Shown: positions 43,699-53,853, counted from the stretch's first letter. The stretch is DNA of 64,000 bases from Dromiciops gliroides (GCF_019393635.1 NC_057861.1:302209468-302273467), one strand, 5' to 3'. Made by a program: numbers and translations. The notes: a model not told the origin generated them from the sequence alone.

Positions 43699-45185
43699 GA
43701 GAGAGAGATGTATGTATATAGATATATATGTATATAGATATAGATGTTAGATAGATAGATACATGGTATCATAATCCCATAAAAGTAAAAACCTTTTATA
43801 ACATGTAAGGAGAAAATGAATTATTTTTAAAATTATTAGCTCTAAAAAGGGCAGGATGGTTTTGAATAAGTAAAATCTCTGCCTCATAAACTTCTGCCCA
43901 AGCTGAGCTAATGAATCTATTTAGGCTATTTGCAAGAATACAAAAAAACCTCAGATCATTAATGGTTTTCTTGCCAGCAAGCTAAGAGTTTCATTTTTTT
44001 CTTTCTATTTAAATAATCTATTATCTTTCCTAAGTCTTGTTAAAGATGGAGCTCACATGTAGTTGTAATTTTCTCATAAAGGAAGAAAAAAACAATAAAA
44101 TGATCTTGTTTATGACTTAGTATGTTGTATTATAAAAGATGCTTCTGCTTTGGTGGTGGTGGTATTAGTATTAGTAGCAGTAGCAATGGCAGTAGCAGTA
44201 ATGAATACTTACAAATTTATATGTGCTTTACAGTTACACAGACTTTTATATGCATTAATTTGAACCACAGAACAATGCTGAGGTAAGTAATATAAATATT
44301 AATATGCCATTTTATATAGAAGTAAACTGAACCTCATATTGGTTAGGTGACTTTCCCAAAGTCTTGCAGCTAACAAGGACTTGGACCTGGATTTTCTAAC
44401 AACTCCAAGTTCAATGATCTTTCCACTGGAAAAGAGTAAAATCAATGATAGGTTTGAGAACATCACCATCTCATAGGTCAGGAGAAATCTCACAAAGTCA
44501 CTAGTTCATTTCCAGTGACTACAGTCAGAACTATACTCTAATCATCCCAGAAATACAGTTAGCTACCATTTTAAAGAAAATTTTCCATCATCATCCTCTT
44601 GGTGGAATGTTTCCATTTCTTGTAATAGTGGTGGCCTGAAAGTCCTTTCTATTGTCTAACCTAAACCATGAAGTTTGATCATTTGTGTGTATGTGTGTGT
44701 ACATGCCTGCCAGAGCCTACTATGTAAGATGTCTACTGTAACAGTATATGTTACATTGCCATTTCATCACCTGCAAAGCCCATGGAAACTTATCCCATGT
44801 CAATACATTTCTGCTAGTTATCAAATATAAATTAACATTTCAAAGAGGTTGCTTTTTCAATAAATTTGACTTACTAATTAAGTTACATATATTAGAATAT
44901 AATTTAACTTTTAACAACTCACTGAAAATTGAAAAATTAGTATTAGGTAGTACATACAGCACTGTATTCTCTCTTTTTTTTTTGTATGCATATTAATAGG
45001 AAATACTTTTTCCTGACCTTAGACAACTGTGCCGCAGTGTTACCCCTGGCTCCCACAAGTACCATGGCCAGAGCTGTTGAAATGCTAAATGGAGAAATGA
45101 AGATGTTTTCTTTTGGTTGGGTTTCAACCAACTCCTTGAAGAGCTCAACAGCAAAACGGGTATTCGCCACACTCAGCTGTTCCAT
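34015..45185 (-). CDS. SERPINB1: SERPINB1-like leukocyte elastase inhibitor, copy A (complete coding region)
   Basis: This is an intracellular clade B serpin, a suicide inhibitor of neutrophil-type serine proteases. Six coding exons (45,018-45,185; 40,645-40,782; 38,519-38,636; 36,771-36,913; 36,448-36,615; 34,015-34,419) join in frame with GT/AG sites at every junction and give 379 residues, the length I recall for human SERPINB1. The start [16 protein letters not shown] matches the human N-terminus closely. There is no signal peptide, as expected for clade B. Visible motifs are NAIYFKGNW (exon 5), the hinge GTEAAAATA (about residues 330-338), the serpin signature [11 protein letters not shown] and the C-terminal GRFTSP. 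By alignment P1 is Ala344 (Cys in human) and P2 is Thr343 (Phe in human). Introns 2-6 are about 4.2, 2.0, 1.6, 0.16 and 2.0 kb. No stop or frameshift is seen. Orthology versus a marsupial-specific paralogue cannot be settled here. Confidence 0.93.
34931..35088 (+). mobile_element. Short SINE, only in copy A (intron 6)
   Basis: 10-bp duplication ATAGCAACCA at 34,921-34,930 and 35,089-35,098; the empty site is at 59,943-59,952 in copy B. Confidence 0.9.
35374..35669 (+). mobile_element. L1 3' tail insertion, only in copy A (intron 6)
   Basis: A 296-bp insertion flanked by the 13-bp duplication AAAATATCATGTA (35,361-35,373 and 35,670-35,682). Copy B has the uninterrupted site at 60,218-60,230. 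It ends with the A/T-rich tail typical of LINE retrotransposition. Confidence 0.85.
36058..36303 (+). mobile_element. Long CORE-SINE in intron 6, copy A
   Basis: Complete copy from GGGCAGCTAGGTGGCATAGT to ACTAAACAACAACAAC; shared with copy B. Confidence 0.85.
36448..36615 (-). CDS. SERPINB1: Copy A exon 6
   Basis: 168 bases, 56 codons, phase 0 at both ends. It encodes [20 protein letters not shown] through [11 protein letters not shown]. Acceptor TGTTCAG at 36,616; donor GAG|GTACCT at 36,447. Only one residue differs from copy B (Arg here, Lys in B). Confidence 0.93.
36681..36720. repeat. (CA)n in serpin intron 5, copy A
   Basis: About 19 CA units in the 155-bp intron, 65 bp from the exon 6 acceptor. 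Copy B has only a few scattered CA units here. Confidence 0.9.
36771..36913 (-). CDS. SERPINB1: Copy A exon 5
   Basis: 143 bases: two bases finish the split glycine codon, then [29 protein letters not shown] and [10 protein letters not shown]. Acceptor TTTTCAG at 36,914; donor AAG|GTGAGG at 36,770. Intron 5, to the left, is only 155 bp and contains a CA repeat. Confidence 0.93.
37292..37473 (-). mobile_element. Short SINE in serpin intron 4, copy A
   Basis: Antisense copy with a TTTTG-rich tail at the left; TGACAGAGT flanks both sides. The same insertion is at 61,812-62,038 in copy B, so it predates the duplication. Confidence 0.85.
38085..38260 (-). mobile_element. MIR-like fragment in serpin intron 4, copy A
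   Basis: Antisense TTTTACAGATGAATAAAACA region, shared with 62,640-62,815 in copy B. Confidence 0.45.
38519..38636 (-). CDS. SERPINB1: Copy A exon 4
   Basis: 118 bases encoding [20 protein letters not shown] and on to VKEQTEG (residues 103-142). It ends in phase 1, so the last glycine codon is completed by exon 5. Acceptor TTTGTAG at 38,637; donor AAG|GTAAGA at 38,518. It differs from copy B by one residue (Arg here, Gln in B). Confidence 0.93.
39250..39720 (-). mobile_element. Possible mariner/Tc1-type DNA transposon remnant
   Basis: The left end has GTGTCCCAAAAGTTTGAGTG, which resembles a mariner inverted-repeat end. The minus strand near 39,560-39,620 reads PDLSPLD in one frame, similar to the PDL(T/N)P(L/C)D motif of mariner-family transposases. 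Decayed, with no complete frame. The left part is also in copy B from about 63,784. Confidence 0.35.
39729..39890 (+). mobile_element. Short SINE in serpin intron 3
   Basis: Near-consensus copy ending CCAGTTGCCTCAC and an A-rich tail. Confidence 0.88.
40645..40782 (-). CDS. SERPINB1: Copy A exon 3
   Basis: 138 bases, 46 codons, phase 0 at both ends. It encodes [16 protein letters not shown] through [20 protein letters not shown] (residues 57-102), matching the human TFHF...NFLP segment. Acceptor TTCAG at 40,783; donor TCG|GTAAGT at 40,644. It was found by splice-aware translation, because the open frame is too short to stand out alone. Confidence 0.92.
40975..41126 (+). mobile_element. Short SINE in serpin intron 2
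   Basis: Complete copy flanked by AAAGTACACTGATAG and AAAGTACATTGATAG, a 15-bp duplication with one mismatch. Confidence 0.87.
41400..42650 (+). mobile_element. Gammaretrovirus-like gag-pro remnant inside serpin intron 2
   Basis: A fossil ERV1-type fragment interrupted by a SINE (41,596-41,733). Two parts are recognisable: a nucleocapsid zinc-knuckle segment near 41,890-41,930 (PGHFKREC) and a protease active-site segment (LVDTGA) near 41,980-42,000. No LTR is found at either side and the copy is clearly broken and old. Limits are approximate. Confidence 0.6.
41596..41733 (+). mobile_element. Short SINE inserted in the gag-pro fossil
   Basis: Near-consensus copy; its tail runs into a GAAA-rich stretch. 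Confidence 0.87.
42651..43490. other. Serpin intron 2, unassigned part
   Basis: Contains the GAAA tract and an old MIR-like piece near 43,340-43,470; otherwise nothing identified. Confidence 0.5.
42813..42895. repeat. (GAAA)n-rich purine tract
   Basis: Imperfect GAAA/GGAAA units in serpin intron 2. Confidence 0.88.
43494..43640 (+). mobile_element. Short SINE in serpin intron 2
   Basis: Complete copy with a poly(A) tail followed by a TG microsatellite. Confidence 0.86.
43649..43760. repeat. (TG)n and (GATA)-like microsatellite
   Basis: Follows the SINE tail at 43,640; about 17 TG units, then TATA/GATAGA variants. Confidence 0.9.
44215..44430 (-). mobile_element. MIR-like fragment in serpin intron 2
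   Basis: Antisense AGAAGTAAACTGAACCTCAT and GTGACTTTCCCAAAGTCTTG pieces. Confidence 0.45.
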
Positions 45186-45194
45186 GGTTTAAGA
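45018..45194 (-). CDS. SERPINB1: Copy A exon 2 (start codon exon)
   Basis: Encodes residues 1-56, from [10 protein letters not shown] to NTAAQLSK. The ATG is at 45,185-45,183, preceded by 9 untranslated bases and an acceptor with a T-rich tract ending GTAG at 45,195. The donor is AAG|GTCAGG at 45,017; it ends in phase 0, as in human SERPINB1. This ATG is chosen because it matches the family start and sits just after the acceptor. Confidence 0.93.
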
Positions 45195-45884
45195 CTACAA
45201 CAAAAAATAACATCCAGTAACATGTCTTAGGGGCGTACAAACCAACCTGATGTTAGTATTTTCCCCAATTTCTCAGCCTGTTCTGACTGGACTATAGAAT
45301 CACAAAATCACACCTGAAGCAAGGGAGGGAATTAAACCATTTTATTTTTTTAAAAAATTAATTAAATGATTTTAGGCCTTTCTGCCTTCTCCCTAATATG
45401 TAAAATGCAATTTCTTGGAAAAAAACTGGGTAGCCTAACCCAAGACTAACGTTCAGTAGAAACCCAATGTCAGGCTCTACTTTACTAAAGATGTGACAAT
45501 ATTCTTTTCTCTAACTGGATTAGTTGCACACAGGTAGATAGATCTGTAGTACCTCTACCATAAGTTCTATCAATGAAAAGTCACATGTACTGTAGTTATC
45601 TAAGTCAAACTTCCTACCAGACTGCAAGATCCATGAGCTTAGGGGCCATGCTTCAATTAAACAGGCATTTATAAAGTGCTTACTATTTTCAGAGCATTTT
45701 GCTATGTGCTGGGGATACAGAGGGATAGGAAAGGAGCTAGACCAGTGATTTCAGTAGTATAAGGGAAAAAAGTATCCGGGAAACCCTCTCTACCAAAACA
45801 AATGTACCTTCTGTCTACAGCCCTGAGGATAGGAGAAGGGAAGAGGAGGGAGGAGAATTGTAAGTACTACTACCACTACTGATA

Positions 45885-46040
45885 CAGACTTTTAGTGCTA
45901 GGAAGTATTTGAGGTTTGCAAAGCACTTTACAGATAATATCTCCTTTGATCTGGAAGGTAAATTGCTAAGATTACCCCCTTTTTCCAGATGAGAAAATTG
46001 AGGCAAATAAGGACTCATTTGAACTCAGACCTCCCATGTC
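45885..46040 (-). mobile_element. MIR-like fragment in serpin intron 1
   Basis: AGGTTTGCAAAGCACTTTAC and CAGATGAGAAAATTGAGGC in antisense order. Confidence 0.55.
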
Positions 46041-46599
46041 CCAGAGTCAGTATACATCAGAGGCAAAGCAAAATCAAGACATCCACATATTTGGAGCTCT
46101 CTCAGTGCCTCTTCTCACACAGTAGCTGGTCTGCAAATGTTTCCTGGATTGTCATTGCACTTGGCACACCTCAGGATCCACACAGATTTTTTTTTTAATG
46201 TACTTTTATCAGTTAACAAAAACTTATCGTTTCTTCCTCCTTCACCCAACTGAAAAACACTTGTGATATTCTTGGTCAAACAAAACAAATTCCCTCATTG
46301 GCCAAGCCCTACCCCAAAGGCCCCCCAAAAGTAGGGTACTAATTTCTGAGCACTAACATTTAGGAGCAAAGTACTTTAGGGTTCTACACCTATACGTATT
46401 GCATTTGCCCCAACTTTGCAAAAAAAAAAAAAAAGAAAATGAACAAGTTGATTCAAAAACCAGGAAGAACTGATTCCTATTGGTTCCAAGGTAAAGCTGC
46501 AAAGAGGGAGGGCTGAAAAGAACTTATAGTCCATCAACAGTTTGAGGTCCCCGGGCTCTTCCAGAGTGATTCCCCTCGCTACTCTCCACCCCAGACATA

Positions 46600-47330
46600 G
46601 ATCAGGATCCCAAACATAGAGACTAAAACTCACTGATCTGTAACTGAATTTCCTCGTTGGAAAAAACAGCAGTTTCTGAGGTTTCCTCCGTCTCCCTTCT
46701 CTCCCAGCTAGGAGCGTGAACCTCTTGAGGCTTATAAGCGTTTCTAAAGTTCTAGAGTTTCACTCCCTCCTCTTGGGTCCCGGAGAATCACCCCCTAGCC
46801 CAGCTTCCTGCCTGTAAGAGCATCTCGGAATCCTCCTGGGCTGTGAGCCCAAGGTAGGAGGGACCACGGCCCCGCCCAGAGACTCCCGCAATTGGGTTGC
46901 GGGCTTGGTGCTCAGTACTGGGGGCGGGGGGGGGGGGATTCCTGCTTCTTGCTTCCTTGCCAATCTCTGCCTCCTCAGCCCCGCTTGCTGCTCATTCTGT
47001 GCACTTGATTGTGTGTGGATGCCTATAGGCAAGTCCTTTCCTGAACTGTGGGAGCGGTCCCTGGACTGGGCAGTTCTTTCCAGAAGGTGGGGACCCTGGC
47101 GGCTTTCCGGAATGGAGTGGTCTTCCCTACCTTGCAACTGCTAAGTCACGTCAGAAGTCCGGCTCCAGAAGGGGTGCTCTTACCGGGTCAGGATCTGGAA
47201 AGAGGAAACTGGATGAGACTTTCACCTTTCAGGCAAGAAGACAAGGAGATAGCTCCTGAGACTAAGCCAGCCCAGCTGTGGTTGGTGCCTTCTATAGTGA
47301 GGAAGGCTTAACCAGAAGGGGTGGGTCCAG
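46600..47330. promoter_or_regulatory. CpG-rich island-like segment upstream of serpin copy A
   Basis: In an otherwise AT-rich, CpG-poor window this stretch is GC-rich with many CpGs (for example GCCCCGCCC near 46,870 and GGGGGCGGGG near 46,920, plus ACGTCA near 47,147). It lies immediately upstream of serpin copy A. Open frames on both strands here are best read as a by-product of base composition. Confidence 0.5.
46634..46738 (-). promoter_or_regulatory. Candidate promoter and non-coding exon 1 of serpin copy A
   Basis: SERPINB1 genes have a non-coding first exon, so one is expected upstream of 45,194. About 1.4 kb upstream on the minus strand there is a strong donor (TCA|GTGAGT, GT at 46,633-46,632). 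About 100 bp before it is the box TTATAAG (46,737-46,731), which could be a TATA element setting a start near 46,700. Between them are purine-rich ETS-like GAGGAAA and GAGGAAAT motifs. The donor, box and spacing are seen; their use as exon 1 and promoter is inferred. Confidence 0.4.
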
Positions 47331-47334
47331 AGAT

Positions 47335-47690
47335 GCTGGTGCCTGGGGGGCGGAAATACCGGTGTGAAAAAATAGGGTGTGTTCTCCCTTTTGTGGGTAG
47401 GGAAAAAATCAGGGAAGTATGATAAAGCAACTCTTCCTCTTTTAATTTTTATCCTTGCCTTAAAAAAAAATTCTTTCCCATAGCCAGCAGTTTATTAGTC
47501 ACCTAGATCAATCAAGCAATTGAACCACTTGCTAAATAAATTAATAAATATACTATAAGCGATTATGTGGAAGTGACTACAAATAGGAAAAATTTGAAAT
47601 ATGTCATTGCAAGAAAAGTTGACTGGAAAATAGATTGAGGAGAAGTAATTTAAGAATTATTGGACTCCCTAAAAACTATGATAAAAAAAG
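47335..47690. other. No feature recognised
   Basis: Sequence between the CpG-rich segment and an L1 3' end. Confidence 0.5.
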
Positions 47691-48235
47691 GGCCTGGACA
47701 TAATTTAAAAAAAATAAACATTTGTATTTATAGTTTTGAGTTCCAATTTTTAACCCTCCTTCCCTCCCTCCCCTTCCTTTCCTTGAGGTTTTAAATGATC
47801 AGATATGGATTATACATGTGTGATTCTATAAAACATTACTATATTAATAATTTTGTACAAGAAAACAAAAAAAGGAAAAAAATTAAAATAAGTGAAAAAT
47901 AGCATGCTTCAATCTGTTTTCCATCAATATCAATTCTTTCTTTGGAGTTGGATAGTATGTATCATGAATAGTGCTTTGGGATTGTCTTGGATCATTGTAT
48001 TGTTGAGAATAGTTAAATCATCCATCAAACAATATTGCTGTCTCTGTGCACAATGTTCTCTTGGTTCTGCTCACTTCCAGTTCATACAAGTCTTTCCAGG
48101 TCTTTCTGAAATCATCCTGCTTGTAATTTCTAATAGCACAATAGTATTACATCACCATCATATACTGCAGCTTGTTTAGCCATTCCCCAGTTGATTGGCA
48201 TTCCTTTAATTTCCAATATATTCATGTATAATGGA
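47690..48235 (-). mobile_element. L1 3' end fragment
   Basis: Antisense L1 3' UTR (ATTATACATGTGTGATT block) followed by the ORF2 C-terminal remnant near 48,050-48,230. Same subfamily type as 31,900-32,535. Confidence 0.65.
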
Positions 48236-48339
48236 TCCATGGTTTTTATCAGTGATCACTCCCTCTGCTGATACTCACTGAAAATTCCATGACTTCTCAT
48301 CTTAAAGATATGGACCATTAATAGTTAATCTCTCACTTT

Positions 48340-48522
48340 TTCTTTTTTTTTTCTTTTGAGTCTTCTTGTACAAAATGACTAATATGGAAATGTTTAACAT
48401 AATTACATACCTTTATCTGATTGCTTACTATTTCAGGAAGGGGGAGGGGAGGGAGGAAGGGAAAGACAGAATTTGGAACTCAAAACTTTAAATGAAAATG
48501 TTTTTAAAATTGAAAAAAAAAG
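48340..48522 (+). mobile_element. L1 3' tail, plus orientation
   Basis: TTGTACAAAATGACTAATATG, a purine-rich GGGAGGGGAGGGAGG block, AATTTGGAACTCAAAAC and an A-rich tail. This is the same tail as at 35,374-35,669, in sense orientation. Confidence 0.6.
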
Positions 48523-48859
48523 AAGAGATGGGATAACTACTGAGCTTGTGTGGAAAGGTGATAATGGAAAACAAAAAAAGGGTAGAACCAATCATTTTGT
48601 TTCATTGGTCATTATTTACAGATTTTTCTCTCTTTCCTCATTTGTTAACTAGAGAAATTGAGTTTCATTCTTGACAAAATTCTAGAACAGACTAAAAAAA
48701 AGGATGGATTGTGAGCACTTGAAAAAAAAAGTTACTCTCTAATTCATGTATGGATCAATCATTAAACCTACCAAATAATTACTGTGGACAAGTATATGTT
48801 TTGCTGACATGAAGTAAACAGAAGACCCTGAATACATAATCAGAAATCTAGACTTGAAT

Positions 48860-50430
48860 AAGGGTTTTTTTTAATTATTCAGAATTTTGCCCAGGTTACA
48901 TGTAAAAAAAAAAAAGAAAATTACATGTAAAAAAAAATCACATTGATTTTTTTAAGCTTTGTGTTCCAAACTTACTTCCTCCCTCTCTCCTCAACCCTCC
49001 CTAAGAAATCAAGTAATTCCATATAAGTCATACACGTGCAGTCACACAAAACATCTTCAAGTAGTCAGGTTGTGAAAAAAACAGACAAAATAACTTTAGA
49101 AAGAGGAACTAACAAATGAAATTGTACTTCAATCTTTATTCAGATACCATCAGTTCTTTCTCTGTTGTTGGTTTGCTTTTTTCATACATTCTTCTGATAG
49201 CATCCTACTCATCATTTATTTCACAGTTACTATTGCTAACTGTATTACCCTTCATCCTATTCCCTCCACTTGATATTTACTCTATTTTCTACCTTCTTTC
49301 ACCTGATCCCTCCTCAAAAGTGTTCTTTTTACTGCCCCCTCTGCCAATCTGCCTCCCTTCCTTCACCTCTCTCCCCCTTATACCCTTCCCCTCCCACTTT
49401 CCCTCAGGGCAAAATATATTACTATATCCACTTGAGTGTGTATGTTATTCCCTCTTTGAGTCAATTCTGATGAGAGTAAGGCTCACTCACTCCCCCAGTC
49501 CTTCCCCATCTTCCCTCCCACTCCATAAGCTTTTTCTTGTTCCTTTTATGTGAGCTACTTTACCCCCTTCCACCTCTCCCTTTCCTTTTCATCCAGGGCA
49601 TTCCTCTTACCCCTTAACTTAATATTAAAGATTTTGTCATGGGTCAGCTAGGTGACACAGTGAACAAAGCACCAGCCCTGGGCCCAGGAGGGCTTGAGCC
49701 CAAATCCCTAATCCTTCCCCAGACAGAAGCCACCCCACTCTGCCTGTCCCACCAAAAACAAGGATAAACAAAACATAAATGCTTTACTGATATCCCTTCA
49801 TATTCAACACACACCTGTGCCCTCTGTGTAAGTATACTCCTTTCAGCTGTTCTAATACTGAGAAAGGTCTTATGAGTTAAAAGTATCATCTTCCCATGTA
49901 GTAATGCAAACAATTTAACTTTTTATTATCCCCCATGATTTCTTTTTTCTGTTTACCTTTTTATGCTTTCCTACGGTCTTGTATTTAAAAGTCAAATTTT
50001 CTATTCAGTTCAGGTCTTTTCATCACAAATGCCTGAATGTCCCCCTAAAAGATTATACTTAATTTTGCTGGATAGGTGATTTGGGGTTTTAATCCCTGTT
50101 TCTTTGCCCTCCAGAATATCATATTCCATGCCCTCCTATCCTTTAATGTAGAAGCAGCTAGATCTTGTGTTATCCTGACTGTAGCTCCACAGTATTTAAA
50201 TTTCTTTTTTTTTTTAGCTGTTTGCAATATTTTCTCCTTGACCTAGAGTCTCTGGAATTTGGAAGTTTTCCTTTTCAGATCTCTTTCAGAAGGTGATTGG
50301 TAGATTCTTTCAATTTCTATTTCACCTTCTGTTTCCAGAATATCAGGGCAATTTTTCCTGACAATTTCTTGGAAGATGATGTCTAATCTCCTAAATTTTC
50401 TTTTCCAAAGCCTAACCACTATTGATTCTT
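48860..50430 (-). mobile_element. HAL1 LINE, 5'-truncated second copy
   Basis: Related to 26,380-28,330 along its length, with the same 3' region, the same SINE-like module (49,638-49,750) and the ORF1 3' portion (about 50,045-50,380, including ITQDLAASTLKDRRAW). It is truncated before the ORF1 N-terminus. Again ORF1 is followed directly by the 3' region with no ORF2. Confidence 0.7.
49638..49750 (+). mobile_element. SINE-like module inside HAL1, second copy
   Basis: GGGTCAGCTAGGTGACACAG head, CACCAGCCCTGGGCCCAGG body. Flanked by the same HAL1 sequence (AAACATAAATGCTTT) as at 27,745. Confidence 0.62.
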
Positions 50431-50637
50431 TTAATCAATTTACATGGTTTTGAGTCCACCTCTTTGGATTGATCTTTGGTAGAAATGGTCCAACTAGTCA
50501 AATGATTTTAAAAGTCACACACGAAAAAAACCAAAACCCTTTCATTTTAATAAACTCCTCCTCTACCACATCATTCTTCTTGTAACAACTGAATTTAGTG
50601 GAGGTCCACTGCACAGATGCATGGAAAAGGATACACA

Positions 50638-50803
50638 GGGGCAGCTAGGTGGCACAGTGGATAGAGCACCGGCCCTGGAGTCAGGAGTACCTGAGTTCAA
50701 ATCTGGCCTCAGACACTTAACACTTACCAGCTGTGTGACCCTGGGCAAGTCACTTAACCCCAATTGCCTCACTAAAATAAAAAAAGAAAAAAGAAAAAAA
50801 GAA
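50638..50803 (+). mobile_element. Short SINE
   Basis: Near-consensus copy with a perfect 14-bp duplication GAAAAGGATACACA (50,624-50,637 and 50,804-50,817); probably young. Confidence 0.9.
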
Positions 50804-50819
50804 GAAAAGGATACACAAT

Positions 50820-52440
50820 ATAAGCAGTGGGCTTAACAGTGAAAGACAAGCCCATGACTTAACTTCTCTACAAAGCTATAGAGAGATTAGTTTTTGTGAG
50901 AACTGAGCCTAGAATGACTCAATCTCATGGTGGGATGAGTAAGAATGTATTAATTTTACTTTTCTTATTCTGCCCTGATTAGATAATCCAGTCCTGAAGG
51001 AAAAAGTAGAAGCCAAGAATAAAATTTAAATAATTGCTGACACAGGTGCTACTCATCATTCTCTGAATATTTGGTAGTTACATATTACAGATGGGAACAG
51101 TAACATTTTGCTTCTTTATTTTCTATCCATAAGTACCAAAAATTTCCATTATTTTTTTTGAGGGAAAAACAAATATTTTTTTTTTTTGTGGAATATAACA
51201 CCCTTTAAGTGATAACAGTCAAGAATTGGTTGTAGTCTATGTATAGTCAATCAACTGACCAATCAAATCACAAGCATTTATTGAGCACCTTGTATGTGCC
51301 AGACACTGTACTAAGTGCTGGAGATATAAAAGTCCTTACCTTCCAAGTGCTTATATTCTAGTAACTGAATGTTCAGTGTTTTGCAAAACACAGCGGGGAA
51401 ATTCTCTTACCCAACCAAATAGTGAATAAATTTCTATAATGCATGTTTTATAGTTGTATTCATATAATTCTCATGAATGTCATGGGTAGACTGCTAAATA
51501 CTTTATATATTCCGTCAATTTTGAAGTGACTTTCTTTTTCCATGTCCTTTTAGTTCATTTTATTGTTATATAAAGGATATAATTTGTGAATTTTATTTCC
51601 TTCTATTTTATTGATTCCAGTTTCAGTTAATTTTTAATTGATTTGAGGGTTCTCAATGTATACCATATGTGATCTACAAAATTTGATGACTTTGTTTTCT
51701 CTTTGCTTATGTTTTTCCCCTCAATTTTTTTTCTTGCCTTGTCACTATATATAACATGTCTACCATAATATCATACAACAGTTGTCATAATGGACAACCT
51801 TTCTTTATACTTTTCTTATTGAAGATATTTCTTTTTTATGACATTTAATACTGGCTTTTGTTTTTAGAAAGATATTAATCAGATATTATACAGGACTTTA
51901 TGTGGGATGGAATTAAGGTCAAATTGATCATGAGTTATCCCCAAAGAATTAGAAGACTCAGTGACTCAGTTTCCCAAGTTTTATTGCAATACTGTGAGTG
52001 AACAAAGGGAGAGAACCAGAAAAGTGGAAAGGTATTTCTCAAATAAGGAAAGAAAAGATCATTATATTTATAGTTTGGATAAATTGATTATCAGTCTCAT
52101 TATAATAATCTCTACCTTAGGGAGGTACAAGGGAGGGCTTATCCTAATGTAGAGTTCCTGGGGTCCTAAGCCAACCCCTGAGGTAGGTACCTTTTTCTGT
52201 GGAGTTGTGTTTTGGGGGTTTACACATCATAAGGTGAATCTGGGGACAGATTTGACCTTTTCTACACATGTGACTTTTTGATTCCCATGGCTAGTTTCAA
52301 AATATCTTCATTTATCAGTAGAATTTCTATATCCTGTCAGTGTATCATTGTTATAAGGTCTCTCTGACCTGGCTCTTTATGTTCTTGTTATGGACGCTGA
52401 TTAATGTGGGTAGCAAGAACTAGGCCCTGACTTCTTTTCC
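50820..52440. other. No gene recognised
   Basis: AT-rich sequence with a dispersed-repeat fragment near 51,270-51,365 (CATTTATTGAGCACCTTGTA). The part 51,930-52,440 could be LTR debris but has no clear ends. Confidence 0.45.
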
Positions 52441-52446
52441 AAGTGA

Positions 52447-52512
52447 ATCTGGGCAAGTCACTTAACCCCAATTGCCTCACCAAAAAAAAAAAAAGAAAGA
52501 AAGAAAGAAATA
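52447..52512 (+). mobile_element. 5'-truncated short SINE
   Basis: Only the end CTGGGCAAGTCACTTAACCC and CAATTGCCTCAC plus tail is present. Confidence 0.75.
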
Positions 52513-52625
52513 TATGAATCCCTCTTAGAGCTCTGATCTAAATTAGATCTTTGGTCTTAGGTTTTTCTGTTAACCCCTTTTTTTACCTCCTATATCAAAC
52601 TCATTTTCTTTACTTGAAAACTTTC

Positions 52626-53302
52626 CCTTCTGAGGTGGAGCCAAGATTGAGGAGAGAAGCCTGAGAGAGTTGCCTGAGCTCTCCCAAGTTTGCCTCAAAA
52701 ACCACATTAAATCAAGCCTCTAAGTGGATTCAGAATCAGAGACACAAACTTCCAACTTGAGATAATTTAGAAGACTTCAGGAAAGGTCAGTCTCACTCTG
52801 GCAAAAGGGAAGTGCAGCATAGCTCAGATAGTGCAGCACAGCACTGAAGGGGTCTGGGCAAGTCAGCAGGAAGCTCTTGGCTACATCTGAGCAACTGAGG
52901 CCCCTTGATCCTGGCTCAGCAAGCTGGTGCCAAAGCAGGCCAGTTGTGAGACCCATCAGCACCAACAGAGAGGACAGGCTGCCAGCTGGAGGGCCACCCA
53001 TGGGACAGGCATGACTGGGCCTGGCAATCCCAGTGCCTGGAGCAAGCATAGGGAGCAAGCCCAGGGTGGTGAGAAATCCACAAGACATAGTGGCCTCAGA
53101 ATAGAAAGCCAGTGACACAGCCCCTATCCATCAGCACAAGAAGCTTGAAACAGTGACCTTTGTGCCCCAGGAGCAGACCTCAACTTTAAAAAAAATAAGC
53201 TGCATTATGAATAAGAAACAAAAAAGGGCTCTTACCATTGAGAGCTTCTGTGTTGACAGGGAAGAGCTAAAAACAAACTCAGATGAGGACAATACTCAAA
53301 AA
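52626..53302 (+). mobile_element. L1 5' UTR and start of ORF1, cut off on the 3' side
   Basis: Starts GAGGTGGAGCCAAGATTGAG, the usual L1 5' opening, continues through a GC-rich 5' UTR and reaches an ORF1 ATG near 53,206 (MNKKQKRALTIESF). It stops at 53,302 where duplicated sequence begins. Most genomic L1s lose their 5' end, so losing the 3' end instead points to a later rearrangement. Confidence 0.75.
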
Positions 53303-53604
53303 ACTTAACCTTATTGGCTTCTGTTTGCTCATCCATGAAATGAAGGGCTATAGACTAGATGCTCTCTGGGGTCCCTTCCAGCTACTGCCTGATAATTCTT
53401 ATGTTGTCTTTTATTCTTTAATTTATAAACATAATTTGTCTCTGTAGAGCATTAGACACCACACCTCCTCCTGCTGAAAGTTGTAGTTCAAAGAGTACAT
53501 GACAAAACATAATCCTGGAGAATAAACCAAATAGCAAATGAATAGGGAGAGGAGTTGGTGCATGCACCATTTTTATGAGCAGTTCAGAATCTCAGAGTAT
53601 TTGT

Positions 53605-53853
53605 TGTTCAGCTTTTTCAGTTATGCCCAACTCTTTGTGACCTCATTTGGGGTTTTCTTGGCAAAGATTCTGAAGTGGTTTGTCATTTCTTTCTCCAGCT
53701 CATTTCACAGATAAGGAACTGAAGCATACAGGGTTAAGTGACTTAGCCAGAGTCCCACAGCTAGTGAGTGTCTGAGGCCAGATTTGAACTTCTAAAGATG
53801 TATTCCTGATTCTAAACCCAGCACTTAATCCACTGTGCTACCTAGCTGCCCAT
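53605..53853 (-). mobile_element. Long CORE-SINE (MAR1-like)
   Basis: Antisense complete copy from TTGTTGTTCAGCTTTTTCAG to CTACCTAGCTGCCC. Lies in the part of copy B that copy A lacks. Confidence 0.82.

Noticed and set aside
46760-47144. Overlapping 79-125 codon frames on both strands
   Set aside because: Lie in the CpG-rich segment where stops are rare; no recognisable domain.
52777-53118. 113-codon hydrophobic frame on the minus strand
   Set aside because: Antisense to the GC-rich L1 5' UTR.
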